Shown here piece by piece: positions 55,170 to 64,000 of a DNA stretch of 64,000 nt (positions within the stretch are counted from its first letter, which is position 1; each line of letters begins with the position of its first letter). Where the stretch lies: NCBI GenBank assembly GCA_905221605.1, contig CAJNDS010002424.1, forward strand, positions 762,709 through 826,708. The letters run 5' to 3'. The stretch is from Symbiodinium natans. Taxonomy: Eukaryota; Sar; Dinophyceae; Suessiales; Symbiodiniaceae. The notes beneath the pieces are model-generated. The model was not told the DNA's origin and did not search any database. It saw only the letters and a program-made list of their open reading frames with translations. The position numbers and the translations under genes were made by a program.

Positions 55170-56640
55170 TTCGGGTTTCGGGTTTGGGGAGACATGGACC
55201 ACAACTGGAGAAAGGACCATGTGCTGTCATAGAGCACGGCAAAAAGAATGGGCTGGACTGGGGATGTCAGGGCGGGTTCGGGGGGGGAGGAAGGGTTTAG
55301 GGTGAAGGGTTAAGGGTTCATAGGGTTTAAGGTGTTTATGCTCTGGGCATTTAGGGTTTAGGGTTTAGGGTTCAGAGTTTAGAGTTTAGGGTTCAAAGTT
55401 CAGGGTCATAGGGTTTAGGGTTCAGAGGTTAGGGTGAAGCCCATCCTGGGCTCAGAAGCCTTGTTGCCCTGCAGCTCAGAGGTGGCGGTCTGCCAGATCT
55501 TCGCTGCCTAGGCGCTCCAGATGCAGGTGGGAAGCTGGGATGTGTCCAGGCTTTGGCCGATGATCTAAGCTTTGTCATAGTTGGGTAACATTTTACATTT
55601 TTAAGGGTACTTAAACCCAATAACGAATATGAATTTAAATTTTTAATACTATCCCAACCATGAACTAGTAAGCGATGCAGCTCCAGTGAAACATGAGAAA
55701 ACGGTCCTCGGGCGATAGGCCATGGGGTACCCTAAGTTTCTCAGTTTCCATTGCCCCCCTACGTACCCGCACAGGGTATGCTGGGCTTCTTGAACTGTCT
55801 CTTAAAAGGGTACGCTCCCACACAGAGACACAAGCTGGGGCAAACCTAAAACAAAAAAAACGCTATTTGTGCACAGAAAGCCAGGTTAGGGGCTCCCATT
55901 TAGTCCCGATGACACATGCATAAATTCCAATGGCAGAAAAGGTGTCGCGAAGCCAAAAACAGGGCTTTTGCAGTACAGTGCAGGGTCGTTTAAGGGATGG
56001 CAAAAGCCCTGTTTTGGGCAAAAGCAGCTTCCCTGAGTTTGTTAGCCAGAAGGGAAACCGCACATCGCCCACAACCCCACCCCCACATACCATGTTGCCA
56101 CTAATTACCGTATGTACCAGAGCAGGCTAAAATCTCGTATAGTTCAGCTTTTTATGGTATACTACAGTCCGTTGATATGCACCATAAACAATACACATGT
56201 ATATATATATATATGTATACATATATATGCATGTGTTTAGTATTGTGCTAGGTACTTTCACCAATCATAACATATTACAATTCATTCGGGGGTAATGATG
56301 AGATGGAGCTTGCCTGCACAGGGGAGGGAAGACAAAGGCTTTCGCTAAACCCAGGTCCTAAATCCGGACCAAGCCGACAATAAAATATGTATATAGTCGA
56401 ATACAGAATAACATAGTCGTGTGGCTGAATCCGGTATAGAATTTGAATAGTCCAATATGGCCTACTAAGCGCCCCAAGATGTAACCACTGCACAAGAAGC
56501 CATTGTACAAGAAGCTAAGCCTAGATCCGGGCGAGTGAGAAGCTTTGCTTTCTTCCTGGCCACACTACGAAGACAGAGTTCAACAACGTGGCCCGATATC
56601 ACTTGCACCCGAAACCCTAAACCCTAAACCCCAAACCCTA
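55170..56640. other. Repeat-rich stretch without a gene I can support
   Basis: TTTAGGG-like words at 55155-55190 and 55345-55430. There is an inverted pair CAAAAACAGGGCTTTTGC / GCAAAAGCCCTGTTTTGG at 55954-56017 and an AT tract at 56198-56230. CCCTAAA units lie at 56610-56648. Confidence 0.5.
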
Positions 56641-56653
56641 AACCCTAATTGCA

Positions 56654-59110
56654 GCTGCGGTGGCTCGGTTTTTTCCGCCGTCTCCGCTGTCATGCCGAGA
56701 CTTGGAATGTCGATATTCGCCGCCTTGCCCTCAGACCTGCCAAGTGGGAGGGAAGGTCTTTCCAGATCAGGCCAGCTTTGCCACGATAGCAGACTATAAT
56801 GTACTCTAACATTATTCTCACGTGTCTACACATGTACGAATTTGAAAATGTTGCAATTTTTGGAATATGGTAAAACCTGGCAGCCCCGACTGTCCGCACG
56901 CCACGATTTTTCTGGCAATCCCAGGTGCTGTATCTCGGACTTGTGGTCCGTGTTTCCGCATATGCCCGGACGGCCCTGACGGTCTCGGGGGAGGTGCGCT
57001 CCATGTGATCTTCGTTTAGCTGAGTGCAGGTTCCATGGCTGTAGCGCAGTCTAGTGCACCATCGCCGATCTCAGGAGCTCCTGGACAAGACTTTCCAGGA
57101 CTTCCGGAGTTTTTTGTGTGGACTGCGTGTTGCCACGCGGCCAATTCGCCTGACTTCTTTGATGGCCTCTGCCAGGAGTACACCGACGGCCTCAAAGCCT
57201 CCTCTCCAGCTCTAGGTGCGCTCCAGCAGCTGGGTGGGCATTACTGTGTTCTCCAGGTGTTTTTTTTTTTTTTTAAATCTTTTTAAATGTTTTGCGTTTC
57301 GGACCCTTGTCCCACCTGCCATCTACCATCCCGTTGGGAGCAACGATGGATGAAACCTACAAGAACAGTGTGAGGTTCCTGGGAAGCTGCTGTGGCGACT
57401 ACACAGGCAGCCTCGGTTGGCGTGAAACTTCAGCAGAGTCTTGCGTGGTGTGGCTTGGGAGCATGTTTGATGTGCTGTGCACTTGCCCTTCGTGGCTTAA
57501 GTATGGAAGGTGCAGCACCTGAAGTACAGACCGACATCAACACCAACGCTGTTTATGGATCCACGGCAGATCTTGCGGAGACGCTCTTCAAGAGATCTGG
57601 TTGCAGCCCCATTGGGAGTGACAGCATGCAGAAGACGGGTGAGCAAGGCTGCATCTACTTCAGCATCTTCGAGAACCAGAACCACGCCGAGCATGAGTTC
57701 GCGGCCAACTGCGTGCCGGCGACCGTGTCTTGGCAGCCCAGTGGTACCCTTTACCTTTTTTTTGGTTATGGTTTCCCTTATAAAAATAACCAACCCCAAA
57801 AAGGGTGCCCTTATCATAATATGGTGGCCGGGCTAGCAAGGTGTGCAAGGAGGACGTTGTGGGCATGACAAAGGGCATGGTTGCAACCTACGGCGTGGTC
57901 TTGCAGATCCTGCAGGGCAACCTGGGCTCGCTGGCCTGGATTGGAGAAGGGCCCACAGAGAGCTGCTTCGCCGGCATGAACAAGATCAACATGGGCCAGG
58001 TGGATATTTAGGGTTTTTTGACGTTAAAGAACCCTAAATGCGTGAACAAGATCAACATGGGTCAGGTGGATGAGGTGATGGTCAAGTCGCCTATCAAGCT
58101 GGGCCCCATTGTCCTGGGCTATGAGGAGAAGCTGTCCATTGAAGGCATGGAAAAGCTCAAAGCTGCCGAGTCCTTAAGCAAGTGCAAGGACTGCTCCCGC
58201 GTTGTGGGGGGGGGGGGGGGGGGGATCGCATAACCAAGCCGAGCCGACACCGCTCCCAAAACATTCTGTGGTCACATGGGAGTTAAAGAAAATAAGGGAC
58301 CCCCAAATATACACCCCCAAGTAGTAGGATCACCTTATAAGAAGGACCCCAAACAAGGTACCCCTAGTTTCGGAAACCCCCACGTGACTGCTGAAAAGGA
58401 TGACTCGTCTGTTGGGTACCTGTTTATCCACAAGAACCAGTACTGGTCGGGTGAGAAGAGCGCCACCGACCTCGAGGTCAAGCATGGAGTCAGTCTGAGT
58501 GTGCGGTTTCTTGAAGTCCATCTCCGTGCTGACTTGACAGGCCTTTACCAAGATGAAGCAGGAGAAGGAAGAGCAGAAGAAGGAGAAGCAGAGGCAGCAA
58601 CAACTGTGCCTGGACTGCCGAAGTCGGGAGGAGTGCCACTCTTTCGTGACAGCATGGCGCGCGCCCGTGCCCAGGAAGCAGATCGAGGCAGCTCTGGCGG
58701 CCAAGAACAAGGAGGAGGCGGAGAAAGCGCTGGAGAAGGCTGGGCTGCCGTCCGGTACTGATTCGCAGAGTTCACTTCTTCAGAAAACAACCTGTGCCCA
58801 ATCTGGGGGGTTTACGAAAATAGGGGACCCCCTAGTAGTTGACCCAAAAATAGTAGGATCCCCTGAAAATGAGGACCCCCATACGGTACCCTAAACCCCA
58901 AACCCTAAACGCTAAACCCCAAACCCTAAACCCTGAACCCTGAACCCTGAACCCTGAACCCTAACCCTAAACCCTAAACCCTAAACCCCCAATAAGGTAC
59001 CACCTCTTACCGTATAGCCCGCCATATGACAAGAGCTGACGAATCGGTACAGGCTGGCGCCGCCCCTCCGGCCATCGCCAGCAAGTCGGTAGACAAGGAT
59101 GCCGGATGCT
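56654..59110 (+). CDS. Unknown multi-exon gene, paralogue copy 2
   Basis: Same exon series as 31.98-34.2 kb. About 56654-56740 contains RLGMSIFAALPSDLP. Exon 56925-56993 reads VLYLGLVVRVSAYARTALTV. Next are ELLDKTFQ before a GA donor and EYTDGLKASSPALGALQQLG. Exon 57392-57724 opens with a hydrophobic stretch (LAWCGLGACLMCCALALRGL), then TNAVYGSTADLAETLF, CIYFSIFENQNHAEHEFAAN and CVPAT. It continues at 57841 with VCKEDVVGMTKGMVATYGVV and LGSLAWIGEGPTESCFAGMN, and at 58066 with VDEVMVKSPIKLGPIVLGYE. Later exons read VGYLFIHKNQYWSGEKSATD, a charged helix, then PVPRKQIEAALAAKNKEEAE. A last one near 59050-59110 reads AGAAPPAIASKSVDKDAG. The hydrophobic stretch could be a signal or anchor segment. 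Family not recognised. Confidence 0.62.
57725..57840 (+). other. Intron present only in paralogue copy 2 (116 bp, palindromic)
   Basis: Copy 1 reads GCGACC GTG TGCAAGGAG without a break. Copy 2 has GCGACC, then GTGTCTTGG...CTAGCAAG, then GTGTGCAAGGAG. The insert starts GT, ends AG, and the GTG is repeated at its right edge. Its inside is palindromic (GGTTATGG...AAATAACC flanked by GGTACCC/AGGGTGCCC), like a diverged family 1 element. Confidence 0.7.
58000..58065 (+). other. Putative 66-bp intron made by tandem duplication, copy 2 only
   Basis: The 29-bp word at 57977-58005 is repeated at 58043-58071 with one mismatch. Both contain CAGGTGGAT, so excision from the first AG|GT to the second AG|GT restores the copy 1 frame. 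Between them is ATTTAGGGTT...AACCCTAAAT, a hairpin with one telomere heptamer on each side. Confidence 0.65.
58278..58381. mobile_element. Family 1 palindromic element, copy 1j, inside an intron of paralogue copy 2
   Basis: GGGAGTTAAAGAAAATAAGGGACCC on the left, AGTAGGATCACC in the core, GGTACCCCTAGTTTCGGAAACCCCC on the right. The equivalent intron of copy 1 (33611-33683) is short and lacks it, which shows insertion after the duplication. A run of about 18 G at 58207-58224 lies upstream. Confidence 0.8.
58806..59003. mobile_element. Family 1 element 1k continued by a CCCTAAA array
   Basis: GGGGGTTTACGAAAATAGGGGACC and the AGTAGGATCCCC core are followed by GGTACCCTAAACCCC. From there the right arm gives way to CCCTAAA/CCCTGAA units up to about 58990. 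Confidence 0.65.
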
Positions 59111-59114
59111 CAGA

Positions 59115-59325
59115 GTTTAGGGTTTAGGGTTTAGGGTTTCGGGTTTAGGGTTTAGGTTGCCACAGAGAGGATGGCAGTGGCATCTTCTCCAACGTGGACC
59201 GAGGCCGTTGCTGCCGCCAAGGAGTCCGGGAAGATCAAGGGTGTCCCGAGCTTACCTCTACTTTAGGGTTTAGGGTTTAGGGTTTAGGGTTTAGGGTTTA
59301 GGGTTTAGGGTTTAGGGTTTAGGGC
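59115..59325 (+). repeat. Two TTTAGGG arrays
   Basis: Units at 59115-59155 and a purer block at 59264-59325, on either side of the exon at 59169. Confidence 0.92.
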
Positions 59326-59995
59326 TGCTTGGAGGTTCATGGTACTTAGCAACCAAGTTTAACTGTACTTATAGCCCACTTATAAGCCCCTTAAGTGCCC
59401 TAATATGGTTATAAGTACAGTTACAACTGGTTAAGAAGTACCATGAACCTCCAAGTAGGAATGAGCCGTCAATGTCCCTAAAGGATCCATGTACCTATAT
59501 AGCAAATACTTTGGCCTGAAAGGGGTTCCTATATCGTAGCTTCAGGGCCCAAACAGACCATATCCCAGGGTTTGTCTTGAGGGAATGCACTTCCCGCCTT
59601 CGGAGCTTTAAGGCAGTCGCTGACCAGGGCCGCCTCACAGATAACTTTCTTCATCGGATGCCTGCTAACGACACAACGCCGCAATAGGGAGGGACCCGCA
59701 CTTGGGATTGCCCGCAATTGAGGACGTGAAAATCAGCACCGACAGCGGCGCCAAGGCGGACCATGTTTGGGGTTTAGGGCCCTAAGCCCTAAACCCTAAG
59801 CCCTAAACCCTCAACCCTCAACCCTAAACCCTAAACCCTCAATCCTAAACCCTAAAACCGAAAACCCTTAACCCTAAACCCTAAACCCTAAAGCCCTGAA
59901 CCGCTGCCTCTAGCCCTGCAGATTAAGATCGATGCGCAGCGCCGCCTCTCGCGAAGCGGACTCCCACAGCACCGTCCCGAAGACGTCTTGATCTG
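59169..59995 (+). CDS. Small unknown protein, three candidate exons
   Basis: ATG at 59169 opens MAVASSPTWTEAVAAAKESG, then KIKG, before a GT at about 59241. A middle piece near 59707-59765 reads IEDVKISTDSGAKADHVW. The last, after CTGCAG at about 59921, reads IKIDAQRRLSRSGLPQHRPE, then DVLI and TGA at 59993. The introns hold a TTTAGGG array plus a palindrome, and a CCCTAAA region (59770-59910). The joins are not proven. Confidence 0.4.
59328..59455. mobile_element. Family 4 palindrome (128 bp, single copy here)
   Basis: CTTGGAGGTTCATGGTACTT pairs perfectly with AAGTACCATGAACCTCCAAG. Inner arms AACTGTACTTATA / TATAAGTACAGTT also pair. It directly follows a TTTAGGG array. Confidence 0.82.
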
Positions 59996-60090
59996 AAGAA
60001 TCAAGGGCTTTAGGATCTAGGGTTTTAGGTTTTAGGGTTTTAGGGTTTCAGGTTTAGGGTTTTAGGGTTTAGGGTTTATAAGGTTTCGGG
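59770..60090. repeat. Degenerate telomere-like units, both strands
   Basis: CCCTAAA/CCCTCAA units at 59770-59910 and TTTAGGG/TTTTAGGG at 60010-60085, on either side of the exon at about 59921-59995. Confidence 0.8.
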
Positions 60091-60172
60091 TGTAAGGGTT
60101 CACTGTTTCACTTATGTGGCGAAGGCGAAGCCCCTTCAGCACAGCAGCAGATTGCTCCTCTGCGGGATCTAG

Positions 60173-60488
60173 ATGCCTGTCCGGAAACTCCGGCTGCTTC
60201 CAATTGCATCCCTTCGAGAAAGCCCTGAACTGGGTCGGATGCGGGAAGCACTGATCACATCAGAAGGCAAGGAAGCGAATGGCCGCCAGTCGCAAAAGTC
60301 TTGGCCTGCTTGCTTTGGCGCCGCAGAAAGAACTTCTCAGTTCCTTTGGCGCATCGCACGTGGGTGAACGATCTCTAGCTTTCCAGGTTCTTGGTCGCTG
60401 CAGCTCCGGCACAGGGCAGCTCTTGGCAGAGGAGGAGGCAGAACACAGGCAGCACAGAGTTGAAGCATCTTTCCAGGAGCTTGCGTAA
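60173..60488 (+). CDS. Candidate exon(s), unknown protein
   Basis: One frame reads ELGRMREALITSEGKEANGR. An overlapping one from ATG 60279 reads MAASRKSLGLLALAPQKELL, then GTGQLLAEEEAEHRQHRVEA, SFQELA and a stop. The second is the better protein. Confidence 0.33.
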
Positions 60489-60721
60489 CTGTTTCGTAGA
60501 GGGCCGCAGGCTTGAGGAAGATTGGGGTCGAGGGTGTTTAGGGGTTTATGGTTTGTGAGGTTGCGGGTTTAGTGCCAAACGCGCGTTTGGCCGTCAAATC
60601 ATACAATGGCCAATTGCCAGGGGAAGTCTGCCACGCGAAGAGTCTCTGAAAATACTCTGGGCTTGTTTAGGGTTTAGGGTTTAGGGTTTAGGGTTTAGGG
60701 CTCTCCAGCATTGTCTGAAAA

Positions 60722-60872
60722 TTCTCCGGGTGTGGGCGCTCCCGCGGGATTCTCTGGGGGACACCCTGGGTTGGGCACTCCAGGAATTCTTTGGGGATAC
60801 CCTGTACTCAAGAAACTCTCCAGGAGTACTCTGTGGTTGGGCACTCCAGGGTTTTTGTGGAGATACACTGGG
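60722..60872 (+). repeat. Degenerate minisatellite, GGGCACTCCAGG...TTTTGGGGATAC units
   Basis: Three to four units of about 45 bp share GGTTGGGCACTCCAGG and GGAGATACACTGGG. Both strands are open through it, which is a repeat effect. Confidence 0.7.
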
Positions 60873-61129
60873 GTTGCAGGGAGTAGACCGGAAGAGGAGA
60901 AGAGTTTGGTTTTAAACCTAGCCACCCCACGCCTAGGGTGGGGAACAACTTTCCGGGGACCACGCGCATGTTCATGCATGGAAACAAGAGCTTCGTTAAA
61001 TTGGCTGCATTGTTCAGCTGTGAAGATTCGATTCGGTTTGGATTGCATGTGTGTTGTCATGAGTTGTGAGAGGGAGGCTGTGAGGGGTCGCGTGCAATGT
61101 GACGATGATTGAAGCTTGCGCCAGGATGC

Positions 61130-61731
61130 CATGGAAGCCCAAAAGCCAAGTTGTCTACGGTCCCGCTGTTCGAGGCCGTGTCTGACATTCAGTTGCCAGG
61201 GCCGGGCATTCTTTGGCCCCGCAGAGGTCCTAAGCCATCAGTCCAATGGGCCCATATTTTGCTACACAGCCTGATTACATTGATCTCGCTACTTTGATGT
61301 CTGGACCTGGCAGACGCTAGTAGTGGGCTGTTCCACCGGGCATGTACTATGTCGAGGGGTCACGGGGCGGAGATGAAGTGGATTTGTGTCACTTCTTGGA
61401 TCCGATGCCGGGGCTCGGAACTCTTGCCCTCGGCAGGCTCCGCAGGCTTTCGACGGACCCCAGGCTTCCCAACTACACCTTGTTTTTGATCAAGTCGGGA
61501 TCGCGTTTCGATCTTGTTTCGGAATCAGAACCGATGCTGCTGTGGCCGACACCTTCGGACAGAGCTGTTGCTAAATTGTCCGGATTCCGGAGATGCTGTT
61601 CTCAGGCTTTAACGGCACCCTGGTGGTTTTCCGCTGCTTGGTGCTTGGGGTCTATATACCTGGCCGCAAAAAACCATACAAAGCTGGACTTGCCAAGCAA
61701 GGTGTGCAAACTTAGCCACTCATTCTACTGA
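61130..61731 (+). CDS. Candidate exons, unknown protein
   Basis: An early piece, about 61141-61215, reads LSTVPLFEAVSDIQLPGPGI. ORF 61342-61731 reads MYYVEGSRGGDEVDLCHFLD, then TDPRLPNYTLFLIKSGSRFD and LVSESEPMLLWPTPSDRAVA, to a TGA. Unknown family. Confidence 0.38.
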
Positions 61732-61908
61732 GGCTTCGCTTGTATTCTTCGTTGGGGCTCATGAACGGTCCTCCGAAAGCAGCCCAACTTTGGGCGAGTT
61801 CAACGTAGGCACCGTCTTGCCGCCCTGCCTTCTCGAGTCAGGCCGCCAGCGCCACAGGTGCTTCGGAGTACCTTTGCCCTCGGTCATTGAGACTTGTTGC
61901 ACAGGAGT

Positions 61909-62097
61909 TCAGCTGGAAGCTTGAGCTTGTGGATTGTTAGGTTGTGATAGGCGAGGAAGGATGCGAAAGGCGTCTTCCCGGACCGTCCAGGTGGCTGGTT
62001 GCCTTGCCCCCTCCCTGTTGATGCTGACAAGTTTGGGCTGATCCTCCGGTCCTCCGCGTGCCTGAGAGATGAGACTTCTTTGCTCAATTGACGGCAC
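61909..62097 (-). CDS. Weak minus-strand exon candidate
   Basis: The frame reads KLVSINREGARQPATWTVRE, then DAFRILPRL. The plus strand is poor here. Low confidence because neighbours are all on the plus strand. Confidence 0.22.
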   Translation of the reverse strand: MPSIEQRSLISQARGGPEDQPKLVSINREGARQPATWTVREDAFRILPRLSQPNNPQAQASS

Positions 62098-62342
62098 GCT
62101 GCTTTACCCTTCCTTTCCTTTGTTTCTTTAATTTGGGAAGACTGGCTTCTTTTCGCCCGCTTCCAGGCTTCTGCGCTGGCCCGTGTGCAACCTTCTTTCA
62201 CCTCGGTTCTGCAAAAGGGGCCATCTTGTTCGCTTCCGCCACTGTTAGCTTGCTTCGTTCTGCAGGCCTCCTTGCTGAGCCTCGCAGGCCACTCTGTTGG
62301 TCTGGGGCTGGGGATGTGCGTTGACGGCTACTTCTCACCTCT

Positions 62343-63816
62343 ATGCCGAAGCAGTCTCTGGGCCTGACTCCCTTACTCCTTGAGCTCGCTCAACACCTGC
62401 GCTTCGCACCTACGGCAGGTCTTGATGGGGTCCAGTGAGAAGGATGTGCTGCGTACTTTGGCCGACATCACTCTGGAAGCTTCCACCTGGCCAGCAACCA
62501 GTTGTGTGACGCTGGGACGTCAGCCATGGATGCGAGACTTGCCCTTCTGCTTTCGGTGAAGCTCGCAGGCTACGGGCTGGTCAGTTCTGTCGACACCCAG
62601 GGGAGTGAGCCAAGAGTGCTGAAGCTTCGGAGGGCAGTGACTCAGGAATTCCAGAGTTGTGGTGGAAGGCGCCTTGCAGCGACGATCTGCCGTTTACGCC
62701 CCTGGCCTTGCAGCCGTGCTCGAAGAGCCACGGCACAGCGAGACTTTCCTTCAGAAACAGTTGGTCAATGACCTCACCCTTACTTTGGGCTGGCAGGTCG
62801 AGCGCATGTCTTTGACGTGGTAGGGGTCTGTCCTGACACGCTGGTGCAGAGTCTGGTGAACCAACTTTGGCATCCCAAAGCAGCTTGGCATTTTCTCGCA
62901 GTTGGCGTAGCCCGATGTTCGCCGTAGTGTTGGGAAGTCTGAAATTTGTAATGATGTTGTTTGGGGGTGGCTGCGTTCTAGGCAACACAGCAGTGTTGCG
63001 CAGAGTCTAACCTCTTGTCTTTGTATGGGTCTTGCATGATTCCGCGTGCCTGTGCCAGGGCAAGATTGACATCAAGCGTGTGCCCCAAGAGGACGTGCGT
63101 GCCTCAGAGTCATGAGGGATCAGGAGCCATGATATTCCGCGACTCTTTCCTCGCTGCAGTCTGCCGCCGTGATGAAAGCACCCGGGCTCGGCGATCAGGT
63201 CAACATTGCCGCGAAAGGCGGCTACGGGCGAATCTAGAGGCGACGACGTTTCAGCCCGTAGTCGGCGTATGGCCGCACATGTCGGCGTTCTAAATCACTG
63301 GCAGCAGAATGCAGCAGAGTGTGAGCCAACAGTACCCAGCACCGTGAAGAAGCTCCACTGCAGTTGCCGCAGTACAGGATCGCCGCCTGTCCGGGACACT
63401 CATCTGAAGTGGAGGTGAAGTGCACGTTTCATGCTGATGAGCGAAGCCTCTTAGAAATCTCAGACATCAGCTGTGACCAGGGGCTCTGTCAGACAGAGGT
63501 CTATCAAGAAGCCCAGGACGATTTCGGATTTTTCGTCGCAGGTTTGTTCGCTTCCTTGCCTCATTGCTGCACATTGATGCGATTTGACACTGATTTGACA
63601 CTTTCCCGGCCACTCCGGCTGAATCTTGTTCTGTTGCACAATGTGTCCAGAAGCTCCTTGTGGCGAGAAGGAGCTGGAGTGACAGGGTCATGCTTTCCGA
63701 GTTCTCCGACTTGTGTGTCTCGGGGCGATATGGTCCCACTGAACGGAGAACATCCGCTCTGTGATCTGATGCATGAGATCATGTCGAACGAAACATGTCG
63801 CGAATCCAAGCTATGA
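62343..63816 (+). CDS. Multi-exon unknown protein
   Basis: ATG at 62343 opens MPKQSLGLTPLLLELAQHLR, then FAPTA, before GT. The next piece, about 62432-62490, reads KDVLRTLADITLEASTWPAT. About 62665-62823 reads RSAVYAPGLAAVLEEPRHSE, then LQKQLVNDLTLTLGWQVERM. About 62826-62925 reads PDTLVQSLVNQLWHPKAAWH. About 63059-63115 reads GKIDIKRVPQEDVRASES. About 63160-63235 reads AAVMKAPGLGDQVNIAAKGG. 63374-63540 reads CTFHADERSLLEISDISCDQ, then EVYQEAQDDFGFFVA, before GT. Joins and family are unknown. The 5' start is plausible, since it follows non-coding sequence. After 63816 nothing is supported to the window end. Confidence 0.4.
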
Positions 63817-64000
63817 TTCTAAAGCCCTACTTGCAAACGCTGCGCCTCGATCGTGTGCATGCAAGGGAACAGAGGGTTTTCGCTCGCAGAGGCACAAAAA
63901 CTCCAACAAAGCGCCCTTTGTCCTGCAATCGGAATCCGCCAATTGTCCGAGAATGCTGAAGACCCAAGATCCCTTTAAATCTGAGTGATTCAGGTCGCCG

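Noticed and set aside
58207-58224. Run of about 18 G as a possible programmed frameshift or G-quadruplex switch
   Set aside because: It sits at the start of an intron after CKDCSRVVG and may reflect sequencing uncertainty in a homopolymer. No conserved counterpart in copy 1.
62581-62988. Minus-strand 135-codon frame
   Set aside because: The plus strand of the same stretch reads better as two protein-like exons (LQKQLVNDLTLTLGWQVERM and VQSLVNQLWHPKAAWH) consistent with its neighbours.
1-64000. CRISPR arrays, prophage, bacterial operons, tRNA/rRNA genes, spliced-leader relicts
   Set aside because: No spaced direct repeats of CRISPR type, no ribosome-binding-site-led gene runs, and no tRNA-like cloverleaf, rRNA core or spliced-leader sequence was seen by eye. 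A covariance-model scan would be needed to exclude small RNAs fully.

Overview
The window looks like nuclear DNA of a dinoflagellate. Three observations support this. (1) Two genes could be rebuilt exon by exon: ribosomal protein eL15 and serine palmitoyltransferase. Their introns mostly start with GC, one starts with GA and only three start with GT. All end in AG, and 29 of 30 are followed by G. GC and GA donors are known from dinoflagellate genomes. (2) Arrays of the plant-type telomere heptamer TTTAGGG/CCCTAAA are scattered on both strands through introns and spacers; dinoflagellate telomeres use this heptamer. (3) Nearly every exon I can read lies on the + strand, as in dinoflagellate unidirectional gene blocks. 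I saw no rRNA, tRNA, CRISPR array, bacterial operon or spliced-leader relict. The species cannot be named from this.

Layout. 0-0.24 kb: end of a jelly-roll (LamG-like) protein. 3.3-5.4 kb: tandem array of about 388-bp units that carry exons. 6.2-14 kb: fragments of + strand genes of unknown function. 14.5-21.6 kb: single-chain serine palmitoyltransferase, an LCB2 half fused to an LCB1 half, 20 exons. 21.7-22.6 kb: two small unknown coding pieces. 22.8-25.7 kb: complete 12-exon eL15 (204 aa). 26-31 kb: unknown exons among telomere-like arrays. 31.9-34.2 and 56.6-59.1 kb: a paralogous pair of an unrecognised multi-exon gene. 34.9-42 kb: unknown exons with several palindromic elements and microsatellites. 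43.0-44.7 kb: possible methyltransferase-like gene. 45-56 kb: unknown exons and simple repeats. 59.1-64 kb: further + strand exons of unknown function.

The most unusual feature is a set of short (about 95-130 bp) palindromic repeats in at least four families. They sit in introns or directly between stretches of open reading frame. For four copies of family 1, removing the palindrome from its first five G-side bases to its last five C-side bases joins the two flanking reading frames, although the ends are not GT-AG. Some copies carry telomere-heptamer arrays inside an arm and others carry a microsatellite in the centre, so these palindromes may be where the simple repeats start. The paralogous pair gives direct comparisons: one copy has two introns that the other lacks, one holding a palindrome and one made by a 29-bp AGGT-containing duplication.

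Only eL15 and serine palmitoyltransferase are firmly identified. All other coding calls rest on reading-frame quality, plausible splice sites or paralogy. They are graded accordingly, and neighbouring exons may belong to the same gene.
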